Assembly: GCA_029717555.1 (NCBI GenBank)
Contig: JAMDHS010000042.1
Span: forward strand, 62,001-126,000
From: Peribolospora baueri
Lineage: Eukaryota; Basidiomycota; Peribolosporomycetes; Peribolosporales; Peribolosporaceae
DNA length: 64,000 nucleotides
Reading direction: 5' to 3'
Shown here: positions 48,092-59,069 of the stretch, one piece after another
Layout: each line of letters begins with the position of its first letter
Numbering within the stretch: the stretch's first letter is position 1
The notes under the pieces: generated by a model
What the model was told of the DNA's origin: nothing
What the model saw: only the letters and a program-made list of their open reading frames with translations
The model's database searches: none
Translations under genes and position numbers: made by a program

Positions 48092-49535
48092 ATGGCGCCC
48101 CCCGCTCAGGCAGCCGGCCCTCGCTCACAGGGCAAGGCCTGGGTGACGCTGTTGACCAATGGCTCGTACGTGCCCACCCTTCTTGTCTTCCACCGGTCCC
48201 TCCGCGACATCGGCTCCAGGTACCCGCTTGTGGTCATGACCACCGACACCGTCGGTGCCGAGTGCAGGCAGGTCATGCTCGACGCCGGTATGCTCATCAA
48301 GGACATCGAGCTCTTGCTGCCAGATCGCGAGGTCCAGGTGAGCGGCAAGGCAGCGCATGGATCCTGAAACGTGCGCTCCTCGTGGCGACGACCATCAGCC
48401 TCACCTCTCTGTTCGCGCCTTCTCGCTCGACTGCTTTCCCGCGCCCAGCACGCTTACCCTCGCTTCAGGGACGTGTGGAGCAAACTGCGCGCCTTCGAGC
48501 TTGAGGAATACGAGGTGAGGAAGAACGTCCGGAACCACTCCGAGGCTCTTGGGATGATGTCGTCCCGCCTTTTTTTTTTTTTGACAAGACGGCGTCTCCG
48601 TGTCTGCGTCCTTTCCTCGTTCGGCATCCCTCCGCGCTCCCCCCTTCCCCAGCGCGTGATCCTCATCGATTCGGACATGCTTGTCCGCCAGAACATGGAC
48701 GAGCTCATGGACTTTGAGCTACCGGGAGAAGATTGGATAGCGGCCGTTCACGCTTGCACGTGCAATCCCGGCAAGGTGGCCACGTACCCTGCCGACTGGT
48801 GAGCGAAGCTATGCGACGCAGGGCAGGATAGGAAGAGCAGGACAGGCACCAGCGGGGCGGAGGAACGGCAACCGATCGCTCATGGCTCTCTTTTTTTTTT
48901 TGTGCGATCTTCCTCTTTCTCCCGCTGCTCTTCTCGTTTCTCGACTTTGGACGTCAAGGATCCCGGCGAATTGTGGCCACACCGGTTGCACCCACCCGTC
49001 CGGGGCAACGACGGCCAACGCGGTCCTGCCCACGTCCGCCGGGCCTTCCAAGCTGTTGAACAGCGGCTTGGTCATCCTCACGCCCTCGCTATCGACTTTT
49101 TCCTCGATCTGCCACTACCTCCTCACCTCGCCTCTTGTCTCCTCCTTTCGCTTCGTCGACCAAGACCTCCTGGCGGCCTTCTTCGAGGGCAAGTGGAAGC
49201 CGCTGCCGTACGTATACAACGCGCTCAAGCCGATGCAGACGTGCCACGCGGACCTGTGGAGGGACGAGGCGGTGAAGAACGTGCACTTTATCCTCGACAA
49301 GCCTTGGGAGAGGCGTGTGAGGCAGGAGGATGTGCCGCGACTCGAGAAATCGTGGGACGCGGTGATGGTGTGGTGGTGGGACGCGTGGGATCGAATGGAG
49401 AGGGAAGAGAAAGAGGGCAGGGGCGTAGTGGGGTGGGAGAGGTGGAAGGCGGTGGTCGTGCCTGGCTTGGGTGACGCTCCCCGAGGGGGCAAAACGGGCA
49501 AGGAGCTGGTGCAAGACTATCAGGGCGCCGTCTGA
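48092..49535 (+). CDS. Glycosyltransferase family 8 protein (glycogenin/galactinol synthase-like)
   Basis: Retaining NDP-sugar glycosyltransferase. Exon 1 encodes MAPPAQAAGPRSQGKAWVTL then NGSYVPTLLVFHRSLRDIGS and YPLVVMTTD, the GT8 N-terminal Rossmann-like part. A short exon gives FRDVWSKLRAFELEEYE. The metal-binding DxD motif is RVILIDSDMLVRQNMDELM. Next is AVHACTCNPGKVATYPADW, then after an intron IPANCGHTGCTHPS and LLNSGLVILTPS, and FVDQDLLAAFFEGKW, all typical of GT8. It ends with VHFILDKPWE and a Trp-rich charged C-terminal segment. No signal peptide is evident. Donor sugar and acceptor are unknown. Four exons. Confidence 0.9.
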
Positions 49536-49568
49536 TGCGACATGATACGACATGATACGATATGATAC
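49533..49568. repeat. 10-bp tandem repeat (CATGATACGA, about 3.5 copies)
   Basis: Direct repeats start at the stop codon of the GT8 gene and fill its immediate 3' untranslated sequence. Confidence 0.8.
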
Positions 49569-50349
49569 CCGTGTCCCGCACGGTGGATGGACAGGACCGG
49601 CGCCCCGGGGCGGCCTCCGTACATTTCCCCCCCCCCTTTTCCAAACTCAATGCTAATCAGTAAAGATCCTCTAGTGCGGGTTGCTCCAAGACGCGTTTTA
49701 TTGGCAGTTTTTTTTTTAGAACAAATAGGTCGTCTAGATGAGCTCTGTCGCGGTGAAACCTCACTCATATCGGTTTTTTTTGGATCATTGGCGTTGTGAG
49801 TCGAGGATGGCGAGCGCATAGCCGTGACAAGCCGTCATCGTCCCGGAAAGGAACAAAACGACAAGCGAAGTCCTATTCCGACCTTGCGCTCGCCTTCTAA
49901 CCTCGACGAATGAACGGGCCCACCCAAAGGAGCGAAATAACCATCGAGGCGCATCAGCGCTTCTGGATAGGTCAAACATCCCTTTTTACGTGTGACGGAC
50001 GGACGACCAGATTCTCCTTATCATCCAACCCGGAGAGGAAGCGCACTTCGAGGCAGGGGAGTCCGGAATTGATGAAGTAGTCGGCATGAGGGAGCCGCTC
50101 GAAAGGAGAAGTACGCATGTTCCCTATTTAGTTTCAATGCATGTGCTCCTCGCCGCCAACCCAGGGCAAAGCCGTCGCTCTGTTCCCCCTTCCTTAATGT
50201 ACTGTACGTCTTTCAGTAGTCTGCAACGCCCGCTCCTACGTGCCTGTGCCCAGAAGTTGGTTCAAGGTCGAGACGACCGTCTTAAGCTACACCAAGAAGA
50301 GCAGAAGGAAGATCCTTGCCAGTCCTCGCCCACAGGACTGTATATCACG
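49536..50349. other. Intergenic region between convergent GT8 and zinc-cluster genes
   Basis: About 810 bp. Apart from the 10-bp repeat and several T homopolymers (49,708-49,780) nothing is recognised. Confidence 0.4.
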
Positions 50350-53300
50350 TCAGGCAGAGGCGTCTCGAACCACACCCTCAGCGTCACCCAGAAAAGCCGC
50401 CAGAAGGCTCTCCATCCCTCCTTCTCTGTCATCCATACCCGCCGCTAGGGTTGCTGACGCTGTTCGTACCTGCCCATCCTCTTGCGACGAGCCGTCTGAC
50501 GAATCACACTTACTGCCTCCGGCCGCGAAGGCTGATTCAAAGTTTGGAAGGTCGACAAGAGCGGGCATAATGAAGTCGGTATTGGGCGGAGGACCGGTTA
50601 CGGCCGCCTCCCAGAGCCACTCTTGCGGAGGCAAATTGAAAGGTGGTCGAACGAAGGCGAACTCGGGCGAATGTGGTGTGTCGTGCTCGCTTCGTGATGA
50701 ATGACATGTCTCAACGGCTAAACCGTCCGCGTAATGCTTGTTGTGCGGCGAAGTGCTTCCCGTCCGTTCATCGTTGCCATGCTCTCCGCTCACCTCGGAC
50801 CGCGTACGTTCGACGACCCGCCGCACGATGGCCCGCACGTCCGCCGTGACATCCCCATCTGCATCGCCAACCGAGCCACCCGCTTGTCTCCTCTTGAACA
50901 GCTGCTCCTCTTCCTGCATCAACGCCGACAGAAGACCTGCACCCCGCTGCACATGCGCGCTGGTGCTCCTATCTCGCTGCCTGAGAGCAGTGACGGCCTT
51001 CTCGATCTCGGCGAGAGTGAGACTGCGCTGGAGGCTATGAGACGAGAGCGGGGAGGCCATTGAGAACGGATCGGATGGCGAGGGAGACGACGATGACAGG
51101 ATGAGGTCGATTAGAAGGATTGAAACGGCCACGAAGAACCAGGAAAAGTTGCTGGGAAGCGTGTCTATGACGCGGCAGCGATGGCGGAGTCGCGCTTGCA
51201 TCTTCACAATGTGGAAGGCGAGCGATCTGCAAAGCTCGCGTCCGGACTGTAATGGAGGATCACAGCAGGAGGGACGTCAAGAGAAAGGATAGGGATGGTT
51301 TAGCGATGGAAGAGCCAGGCGGCTGGGTGCTGTGGCACAATAGCTAGAGCGTTCTATTTATCACGGTCGTCGCGTCGCGGGCTAGGTGCACTCACCTCGG
51401 TCGCCAGCAAGGGTCGCTGTGCCGTGAGCAAGAGCGAGAAGACCTGTCGATGGAACAATAGCCTGCAAGTCCTCACGAGCCAGGGAATTGCACGTTCGTC
51501 ATCGCTGTCGTAGTCGACAAACTCCGAGTTCAGCTGTAGGAAAGGAGGTCCTTCCGCCAGAAGGCGTTCGCATCGTGCCCGTGCTGCCTGGGCTTCAGCC
51601 CGTGCAGACGATAGCTCTTCGGTTGATGGTTGGAAATTTGAATAGGTGATCCGGGCTTCTTTTTCCCAACCAGAGTTGAGTGACTCGGTCTGTACCGTCG
51701 AAACGACCAGGCTACCTGTGATAGACTCGTTCCGGGCGTCTACCATGGCCCTCACCGCGTGAGCCACTTCAATGTTGGCCAATAAGTGCGACATGACCGT
51801 GAACTCGTCGTCTGGGCTCGGGTTGCGGAGCGAGCAAAAAAGGTCGGACAGTTCTCCATCAGGATCAAAATCCTGGATGTTGCGCGGCCTTGCGGTACTG
51901 AATTGTGAAGGGTGGATGGAATACGCGTCTTGAGAAGTCGGTGCGTCACACCAATCTCTGACTACCAGAGACCACCTGATGCATATGGGAAAAGGTCAAA
52001 GCAAGGTCATGGAAAACAGCCGAAACTTGACTCAGCGCCTAGTGTCAATACGTGCGCAGGAACATATTTGCCTCACTGACCAGATGCGTCTCCCTAATTC
52101 CCGCTCCATCTCTCCGGTCGAATCTGACTCGCTTCGCCGACTTTCTTCGGCTCGCTCGTCTCGGAGCCTATGAAGGCCGAGCCGTTGCGCGCCCCTCACC
52201 GCGGCAGCTAACATGCCTTGCAGGTAATCTGTCGAGTCCTGGCCGTGTTTCGCGAGTAGAATCGCTGCCTGCAGGCCGCGCAGGGTAGAGAAGACGGGGA
52301 TAACGTCCCCATTTCCGTCCATATCGTCGCTTGAGTCGTCCTCATCGAAGAAGTGCATGCGTAAACATGTTTTAGCCAGCCGCCGCCATATTGAAGGCTT
52401 GTTCGGGTAAGCGACAGACGGAACGGAGGTCAACTCGCCGTCGGGCAAGTATTGTAGGCCGAGAGAGAGCTTCGCGTGTCCAGCACCCAGACCGGATTGA
52501 GTGTCAGTGTGCCGATGCGCGGTGTGAGGAGGCGAAAAGAAAAGTCTCGCAAGCTCACTGCCAGTAGGAACGTTGCAAGCCAATCCAAAGGCGCTTCGAG
52601 CGGGATAGACGAATACGGTCGCGAGTTCAGCTCGGCGACGAAGGTCGGGTAGTGGACCACGCATCCGGTGTACACGAGTGGCCTTCGAGCCTGCCCCGAT
52701 CAAAAAGAAGGACGTTATGGAAATGCGACAAACGAGATGACCACATGTTCTGTCAGCACGCCGCTTCTTCGCACGAGAAGAATGTGAATCGGAGAGTGGT
52801 ATACGAACGAAGAAAACCAAGAGCTTCCGGGCGTCCGCTTCCTTTGGCAAGGCTTGCATCACTCGTTCCCGAAGCTTCGTTTCAATATCCCTTGATGCTG
52901 ATCTGGTAGAGGGACCAACAGGCCCATCGAGGGCCCAGCTGTGGAGGGTCTTTAGGGCTTCCTCGATCGTGAAGGCCGTCTGTGCTGTCTCTCCATCTGC
53001 TGGATTGCTGTTCCGACCTGTGGACGGAGGCGAAGACGGAAGGTCGAGGTGGCCCAAAGGACCCTTGCCCAGGGAGCCACTTCGGTGCAACTGTGAGTCC
53101 TGATGCAGAGCCGATACGGGGCCTGGGGCGCGGTTCAAGGCCGGGAACTGGGCTGGAAGGGCTTCAGATTGGAAAGGGCAAGGCCATCCATCCTGCCCGC
53201 TGTAGCTGTCCGACAAAGAGGCAACAGCCGTGTCTGTGAGCGAGACTCCGGGCATATCCCAGCTCCGCTGCCCGATGAAAGATGACGACGACGGAACAGG

Positions 53301-53972
53301 GCCTGCACATCCTAACGCCAAGTAGCCGGAGGTAGACGAGGGCGCCGGGAAGGCCGCCACGCCTGTCGAGGTGGACTGTCCGGTGTTCGTAGTCTGTCCT
53401 AGTGCATTCTGCATGTGGCGCGGACGAAGGAGTGCGGCTTCCAGAGCCTCCATACGCCTTTTGGCAGCTTCCAGTTCATAGTTCGGAACTTCCGACCTGC
53501 TCGTTCGGCAGCGCAGTCAAGCAGGTTATGGTGAGCTCGCGCCTTGAGACGCAGAAAGGCGCTAAAGTGAGCCTACGCTCACGGTCGAGAACTGCGACGG
53601 CGATAGGATTTGGTGTCTTTGACGCAGGTTTCAGGAGCGTTGCGGAGGATGCACTGCGAGCAGGGTTCCTTCCTGCGATCGCCCGGGAGGAGAGTGTATG
53701 ATCGACAGAGATGAGCCAGCAAATGGAGAGGGGCTGGCTCCAGCCAAGAACGAGCACTAATACGCACTGATCACACTGAATGCAACGGTGAAGCAAGTGC
53801 GACACGAGAACGCCAAAACAAGGACTCGGCTACGTCTCCTTCGCCGTTTTGCAATCCGGTCGGGACGCGCGCTGGAACATACCTTGATCTTCCGCTGCCG
53901 ACACGGCTTGCAGCTCTTGGTTACCTTGGGGCGGCCAAGGGAAGGCTGGGCGGGGGGTCTGGAGGAAGCCAT
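50350..53972 (-). CDS. Second Zn2Cys6 transcription factor with fungal-specific TF domain
   Basis: Predicted nuclear regulator. Exon 1 (53883-53972) encodes MASSRPPAQPSLGRPKVTKS and the first half of the zinc cluster, CKPCRQRKIK. An 8-nt exon at 53768-53775 supplies the next Cys (CDQ). The third exon, from 53672, gives KEPCSQCILRNAPETC, completing CX2CX6CX5CX2CX8C. A heptad-like linker follows (YELEAAKRRMEALEAALL), then a Ser/Pro/Gly-rich stretch. The fungal TF domain has YTGCVVHYPTFVAELNS, LDWLATFLLAVS and LRMHFFDEDD. Toward the C terminus a hydrophobic stretch (NFSWFFVAVSILLIDLIL) and a final EWLWEAAVTG segment occur, both common in this family. The regulon is unknown. Around ten exons; inner exon bounds are approximate. 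Confidence 0.85.
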
Positions 53973-54897
53973 AGCTGACTAGAACTTGTTGATACGTCGG
54001 TGATGGATGGGTCCCACCTTCGGCTCGCCACGCTCTGAGTTGTGTTGTGTGCTCCAGATGAACGACTGCGGGCGCGGCCTCAACCAAGCGCGTCACCATG
54101 TCCGTGTCGAAATTGCACATGGCCTCGCACACCCATGTCCAAGAAAGGATGACGTCTCGAGGGTCGTTCCAGAGTGGGCATTTTCCTTGAAGGATCCTCC
54201 TCCCACCAGCTTACGTTGCTCACTGACGAAGTATTTCTCTGGTCCTCCTCGCAACTCCTTCCAAGGCATTCATTCGTGCTACTCCGAGTCAATACCGGCT
54301 GATCGCCGTCTAAAAACGAGCGGTAGCCCAGATTATGTGATCGGTGGAGGACGTGGATATCCATCGCAGTCCTCACCGATCACCATGGACTCCATCCTTC
54401 TGCCACCATCTTCACCTGAGATATCCTTAAAGGCAAGCAGGATAGGATGGGGGAAGTCGGCCTAACAGGTATGAACGGAAGGAACCAGCCCGCGAGACCG
54501 CTCTCGCTCCGTGCTTTCAAGCGATCTTGGAGCGATTTTCAACCCGCCAGGGGACGACGGTGGTAAAGAAGGGCTTGCGATATGGCCAACGTAGCGGCGC
54601 TCGCTATTCGGCCCGGAACGGTTGGTTGGTGCGAGAGCTTCGGCACACGTGACTGAATTTCGGAAGGACAAAGACTGCATCAAACCTGCACCCACTTGGA
54701 GGTAAGGCGAGGACGAAAACTTGCATGACTGCGTGTACAAATCCTATACTGCTCCTCTACCCCCATGCTCCCGTGAACAAAGTCTAAAATATAGAAAAAA
54801 TAAATAAAGAAAGCTGTCGGCTAAGCGTGCACGAAAGGTCAAGCCCACGGCCAAGCGAGTTCTTCCAATACGCTTCGACCCTGCCGGTTACGAAGGA
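53973..54897. other. Intergenic region, promoter of the second zinc-cluster gene
   Basis: About 925 bp between two minus-strand genes. An AT-rich patch at 54,785-54,815 is likely the 3' flank of the phosphatase gene. No coding sequence recognised. Confidence 0.4.
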
Positions 54898-57514
54898 TCA
54901 GTTCCAAGCCGCCTCCGCGTACAGGGGATAAAGATCCTGAGTGGTGAGGCTGTTATAAAGCACAGCGTCGGAGACAGAGTAGCGCTTTGCCGACTGGAGT
55001 CCGTTGAGGATGTTGACGATCGAGTGAACGATAAAGTCGACAAAGACGACGTCTACCGCGTCTTCCGGAGAGGTCACGTTGCCATACAGCGGCGAGCCGA
55101 CATAGTCCGGGTACGGCACGTAGGGGATGGCAACGTGCTGGAATAGTCAAGGCGAGGAATTGATAAAGGCTCAGTCACGTACGCGGGCCTGGAAAGCCTC
55201 GACCTCTATCCCTATGATGGTGCTCACCTCGGTATCATCACCAAAACCATCGCAACTGTCCTTGGTGACGTAGCCGAGCGTCGCCTGCTCGGCAGCGCGA
55301 GCATCAAGGCGCGCGAGGTCCCTTTGACCCTGTTCGCTCTGCTTCTGCACCCAGCGTTGGTAGATGTGCTCGACCTCTCCATATCCGTAGAGTTCCCTCT
55401 CTTCGGCGAGACTGTGCGGGTGCGTGGACTCCTTGAGCGAGCCGAGGCTGGAGTGGGAGGTCGAATCCGAGGTAGAGCGCTTGCTGCTCGCCGTGGCCGC
55501 GGAATTGTTGTTCAATGCGTTGACAAGCTGGCTCGCGTACTTCCACGGGACGTCCCGAATGTACAGGAACGCGTCGGTGAACGGCGACACAATGTACTCG
55601 TCGTTCTTTGTGAAAGGCCCGGAGTAGACATCGAAACGCTGAGAGCCAGAATTGGCGATCACAATGTTGGGCGTGTCGTTGCGCGCCGGGTTTGACGTGG
55701 AGATGACGGTGGGGAGGACCTTGTTGGCGAAAAGGTTGATCAGCGATGAAGAGTCGTTAGCGGACACGCGCTCGAGGTAGTAATCCTGGGGAGCGGTGCC
55801 GAAAACCTCCGTAAGGTCTAGAAGGAGGGAGATCGGAGAATGGGTCAGCCGTAGTCTATTAGGTCCCCCCGGAGTACCCGAATAAGACGGCGTATAGTCA
55901 CTCCAAGAGTCCGCAACCTTGGCCATGGCAGCGGTGATAGACTTCCCCTTTGCAGTGTCGAACCTGTCCTCGCTCAGCTCCGCGTGGAACGCCTGTCGAG
56001 GATGCAAGCGAGTTCAGCGTAGGCGTCAGGAAAGGCGTGTCGGCCCGCGCCGACGTCACCATGGCACTCACGTAATTCCTCCTGTTCGCGTCTATGTACG
56101 TCCTCGAAAAGGTTAAATTTTTATTGGAGCCTTGCTTCAAACCGCTCACACCCATCCAGCCGATCGTCTCAAGGTATCTTCCGCTCTCAAGGCCCATGCT
56201 CCTTCCGTCGAACATGACGCAATCACGGATGTGAGTGTGGCCCCCGAGGACGAGGATGGGGGTGTCCGGGTGGACGGCCCTGATGGCATTGATGACATCA
56301 GGGAACTGGTCATTGCGGACGGGCATGTGACCGGTGAGGAGGAACAAATCAGGCGCAGACTGGATTGCCTCGGCGAACCAGGCCTCCTTGACCATCTCGG
56401 CCGGGTCTTGCACCGTCGTGCCCAAGTCGTTGCCGGTGAAGTTGAAAAGCACGCCGAAGGCGGTCACCTTCCGGCCCTGGTCGGTAGTGAACTTCGTGTA
56501 CCGGGCTCCGACGGGTACGGAGACGTTCTGGCCAGTCTTGTCAGCGTAGCTAATGTTGACGTTGGAGGCGAGGTAGCGGCCGCGCTGTTCAGGCACGAAG
56601 TATTTGTACACGTCATTCGTCACAGCCCACTTGTACAGCTCGTGATTGCCAATGGAGAGCACGTCGTCTGCGAGGAAAAGGAAGGACCGAATGAATTGGG
56701 TGAAAGAATCGGCAAGCCCCGACGTTGACAAACTCACATGGCACCATGGAATGGAATTGATTGGACACATGGCCATCCACGGGGAACTTGGACTTCGCCG
56801 GGAAGCCATCAGAGAGCCCAGCACCGTCGTGCAGCTAGAAGGTAGGAGAAAAAAAAAGATAACATTAAAAGGTGCCGCGGTCAAGATCAACGTACGTGAT
56901 GGAGCCCAGGCCAAAAGGTCAAATAGTGAAAATTTGAGGCCTACTCACATCGCCGGTGTCGACAAGGAGAAGGTCGACTCCCTTCTTCTTCGCGAGGTTC
57001 TTCATATGAGAGACGAAGGAGGCAAAGTCGCCCCAGTCCCCGGAGAAGTTGGGCTCAGGGTAGGACGATTTCATGTGACCTTGGTACCATCCATGGATGT
57101 CGGTCGTATGGATCACATTGACCTCAATGCAAAAGGAATAAAAAAAAGAGAACCAAAAAAAAGAGTTAGATAACACGGTCTGTCAGCGAACCTGCTGGTC
57201 CCCTCTCATCCAGATCCCTGCATGCGTCCATGGCGCCGGGGGACCAGTTTTCTCCAGGTGCCCCCCGTGCCCCTTCACCTCCGTCTCTGTGGGCCAAGCG
57301 ACCATCTCCTGGAGCCAAGCGAGGCTGCTCTTGGGCACCTGTCGAAACTCACCTCGCCCCAAGTAAGATTCCTGAGCAAACTGGTGCCACCGCTGGGCTG
57401 AGTGCTGCCTCGCGAAGAGCGGCGACGAAGCTCGTGCTTATGGTCGTCACCTGGACAGGCCAGCGCGGCGGTGGCGGCGAGCGCGAGGGGCAGTAGAGAG
57501 GTGAGCAAGTGCAT
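54898..57514 (-). CDS. Secreted metallophosphatase / 5'-nucleotidase-like protein (YHR202W type)
   Basis: Calcineurin-like phosphoesterase entering the secretory pathway. [20 protein letters not shown] is a clear signal peptide. Metal-ligand motifs in order: [14 protein letters not shown] (DxH), VDTGDLHDGAG (GDxxD type), [10 protein letters not shown] (GNHE) and [10 protein letters not shown] (GGHTH), with [10 protein letters not shown] between. Several NXS/T sites (for example NVSVP, NFTGND, NLTFS) fit glycosylation. The C-terminal domain includes [37 protein letters not shown] and [13 protein letters not shown], then a Ser-rich insert and the final exon [11 protein letters not shown]. This matches the YHR202W-like fungal phosphatases. 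The substrate is not known. At least five exons. Confidence 0.88.
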
Positions 57515-58042
57515 AGTGCCGAACTGTATAGGCACGAGGGCGGAACAGTAGGAGTAGAGGTGATTGGGGGCAAGGAAGGAGTAACGAGGGTGCTGATCGT
57601 CCAACCGCCGAAAGGGCGATCCTCGGGGTGTAGGGGCTGTCTTATTGCAGAGGGGAGTGCAATGGGAGAGGAAGACCCATCTATATGAATCGCTGACAGA
57701 GGGCCAAGACCGAGAAAAGGAATCTAAAAGTGAGGTTGAAGGAAGGTCGAGAACGAAGAGGAAGGTCGAGAAGGAAGACGTTCACCGCCGGCACGTACGC
57801 GCCCGATCAGCGAAACGTGCCCAGTGTTATCGCCGCGTCTGAGCTGTAGCCGACATCATGCTGCCGTACATGACCTGATATAAGTGGCGACATCCGAAGT
57901 AGAAGTGTCGCCGTTATCCCCAATCGAGTCCCATCGTTTCGAAAATCCTTGGTAGGATCTCAAAGATCAGATGTCCTTAATCGCTATTGTACAGAATGGC
58001 ATGTATGACAGGCACAGAAGGGTTACCTTTTTAGTCGGGCCG
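57515..58042. other. Intergenic region, phosphatase promoter and SF3B5 3' flank
   Basis: About 530 bp between two minus-strand genes; nothing recognised. Confidence 0.4.
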
Positions 58043-58864
58043 TCACTCCTCGTCTCGCTCTGGCGGAGGACCACATGGTTGGAGCATTCGCTGCACAGAA
58101 AGAAAAAAAAAGAGACACGAGGAGGACGAATACGGCCCATGTCAGCGTCAACAGGCGCCGGTCACTGCGCCCATACCATCGACACCGTAACCCTCCTCCT
58201 GCCAATGGAGCTGCTATGGGCCCCAGATCCTGAACAGGGATTACTCTCTCCATCGACGCCGCAAAGCGCTCTTCTCCGAACTGCACCTCTCGTTCACTCA
58301 CCTCCGTCAGCTCAAATTTGATCCGACCTTTCGCCTCGCCGTCAGCGATGGCCACATAAGAGTGGAGTGGCGGATGGCCGATGATCGAGGCATTGGTGTC
58401 CCGGTGTTGATGTGTGATCCACTCGCTGAGCAGCAAAGATTTGGTACCGTGAGAGAACATAAGCAAACAGGACCGTGAGCGCCGACAATGGTAACTTTCA
58501 TAGGTAGGACACGCCCATCGAAGGTGATTCTGCTCACTACTTAGTGATGTCCGCGTGGCCAGTGCCCGTGTAGCGAGCGTGGACTGAACAAAGAAGAATA
58601 CAACATAGTAAAGGTAGAGCGCCACCCAGATCAATACACTATACCGCCCAAAATATTGGCTTGATGGAAGGGATGTAATACCCAGAGACGACGGAATGCG
58701 AGAAACTTACGGTGCTCCAGCTGCGTGTTGGCCGTGTAGCGCAGTTCGGCCTGTCGGAACACATGAGCGCATTGATGTTAGCATCACGACGTGAAAGACA
58801 CATGAACATCTTCCAAAGTTAGCTTCAGCTACTCTGCAAAAGCCAAAATGGGGGAGCTTACCAT
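58043..58864 (-). CDS. Splicing factor 3B subunit 5 (SF3B5/SF3b10, YSF3)
   Basis: Small U2 snRNP SF3b subunit (85 aa). Exons are 58862-58864 (ATG only), 58711-58750, 58541-58583, 58302-58425 and 58043-58090, totalling 86 codons in consistent phase. Translation gives MAELRYTANTQLEHLHARYT, then GTGHADITNEWITHQHRDTN, SIIGHPPLHSYVAIADGEAK and ELTERMLQPCGPPPERDEE. This aligns along its whole length with SF3B5, including TGHAD, QHRD and RMLQPCGPPPE. The third exon uses a GTAGTG donor, and at its junction the family KFEW becomes NEW, one residue shorter, so that junction could be slightly off. Being this short and split, the gene is easily missed by automatic prediction. It is head-to-head with GAL7. 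Confidence 0.9.
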
Positions 58865-59069
58865 GATGAGAGTGCTAGTCGACCGAAGTGGTGGCAACAG
58901 CTTGGAATGGACATCCACCAAAACGATTGCTACCGGACCTTCGCCGCAGCCGCCTCGTGCGCTCTTGGCTTGCGGACCGGTGATCTCTCGGCCCTCCCCT
59001 GTTGTCCGCATCCACCTCTTATTTCATCATCTTCAACTTCGTCTTTCTTTTCTTTGTCCCTCGAGCAAG
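58865..59069. promoter_or_regulatory. Short bidirectional promoter, SF3B5 and GAL7
   Basis: Only 205 bp separate the two start codons. The GAL7 side is pyrimidine-rich (59,020-59,060). A GAL4-type CGG-N11-CCG palindrome was not evident by eye. Confidence 0.6.

Noticed and set aside
51080-51170. Hydrophobic segment NFSWFFVAVSILLIDLIL in the second regulator, as if a membrane-tethered transcription factor
   Set aside because: A hydrophobic helix at this place is common in fungal-specific TF domain proteins and is usually part of the folded domain, not a membrane anchor.
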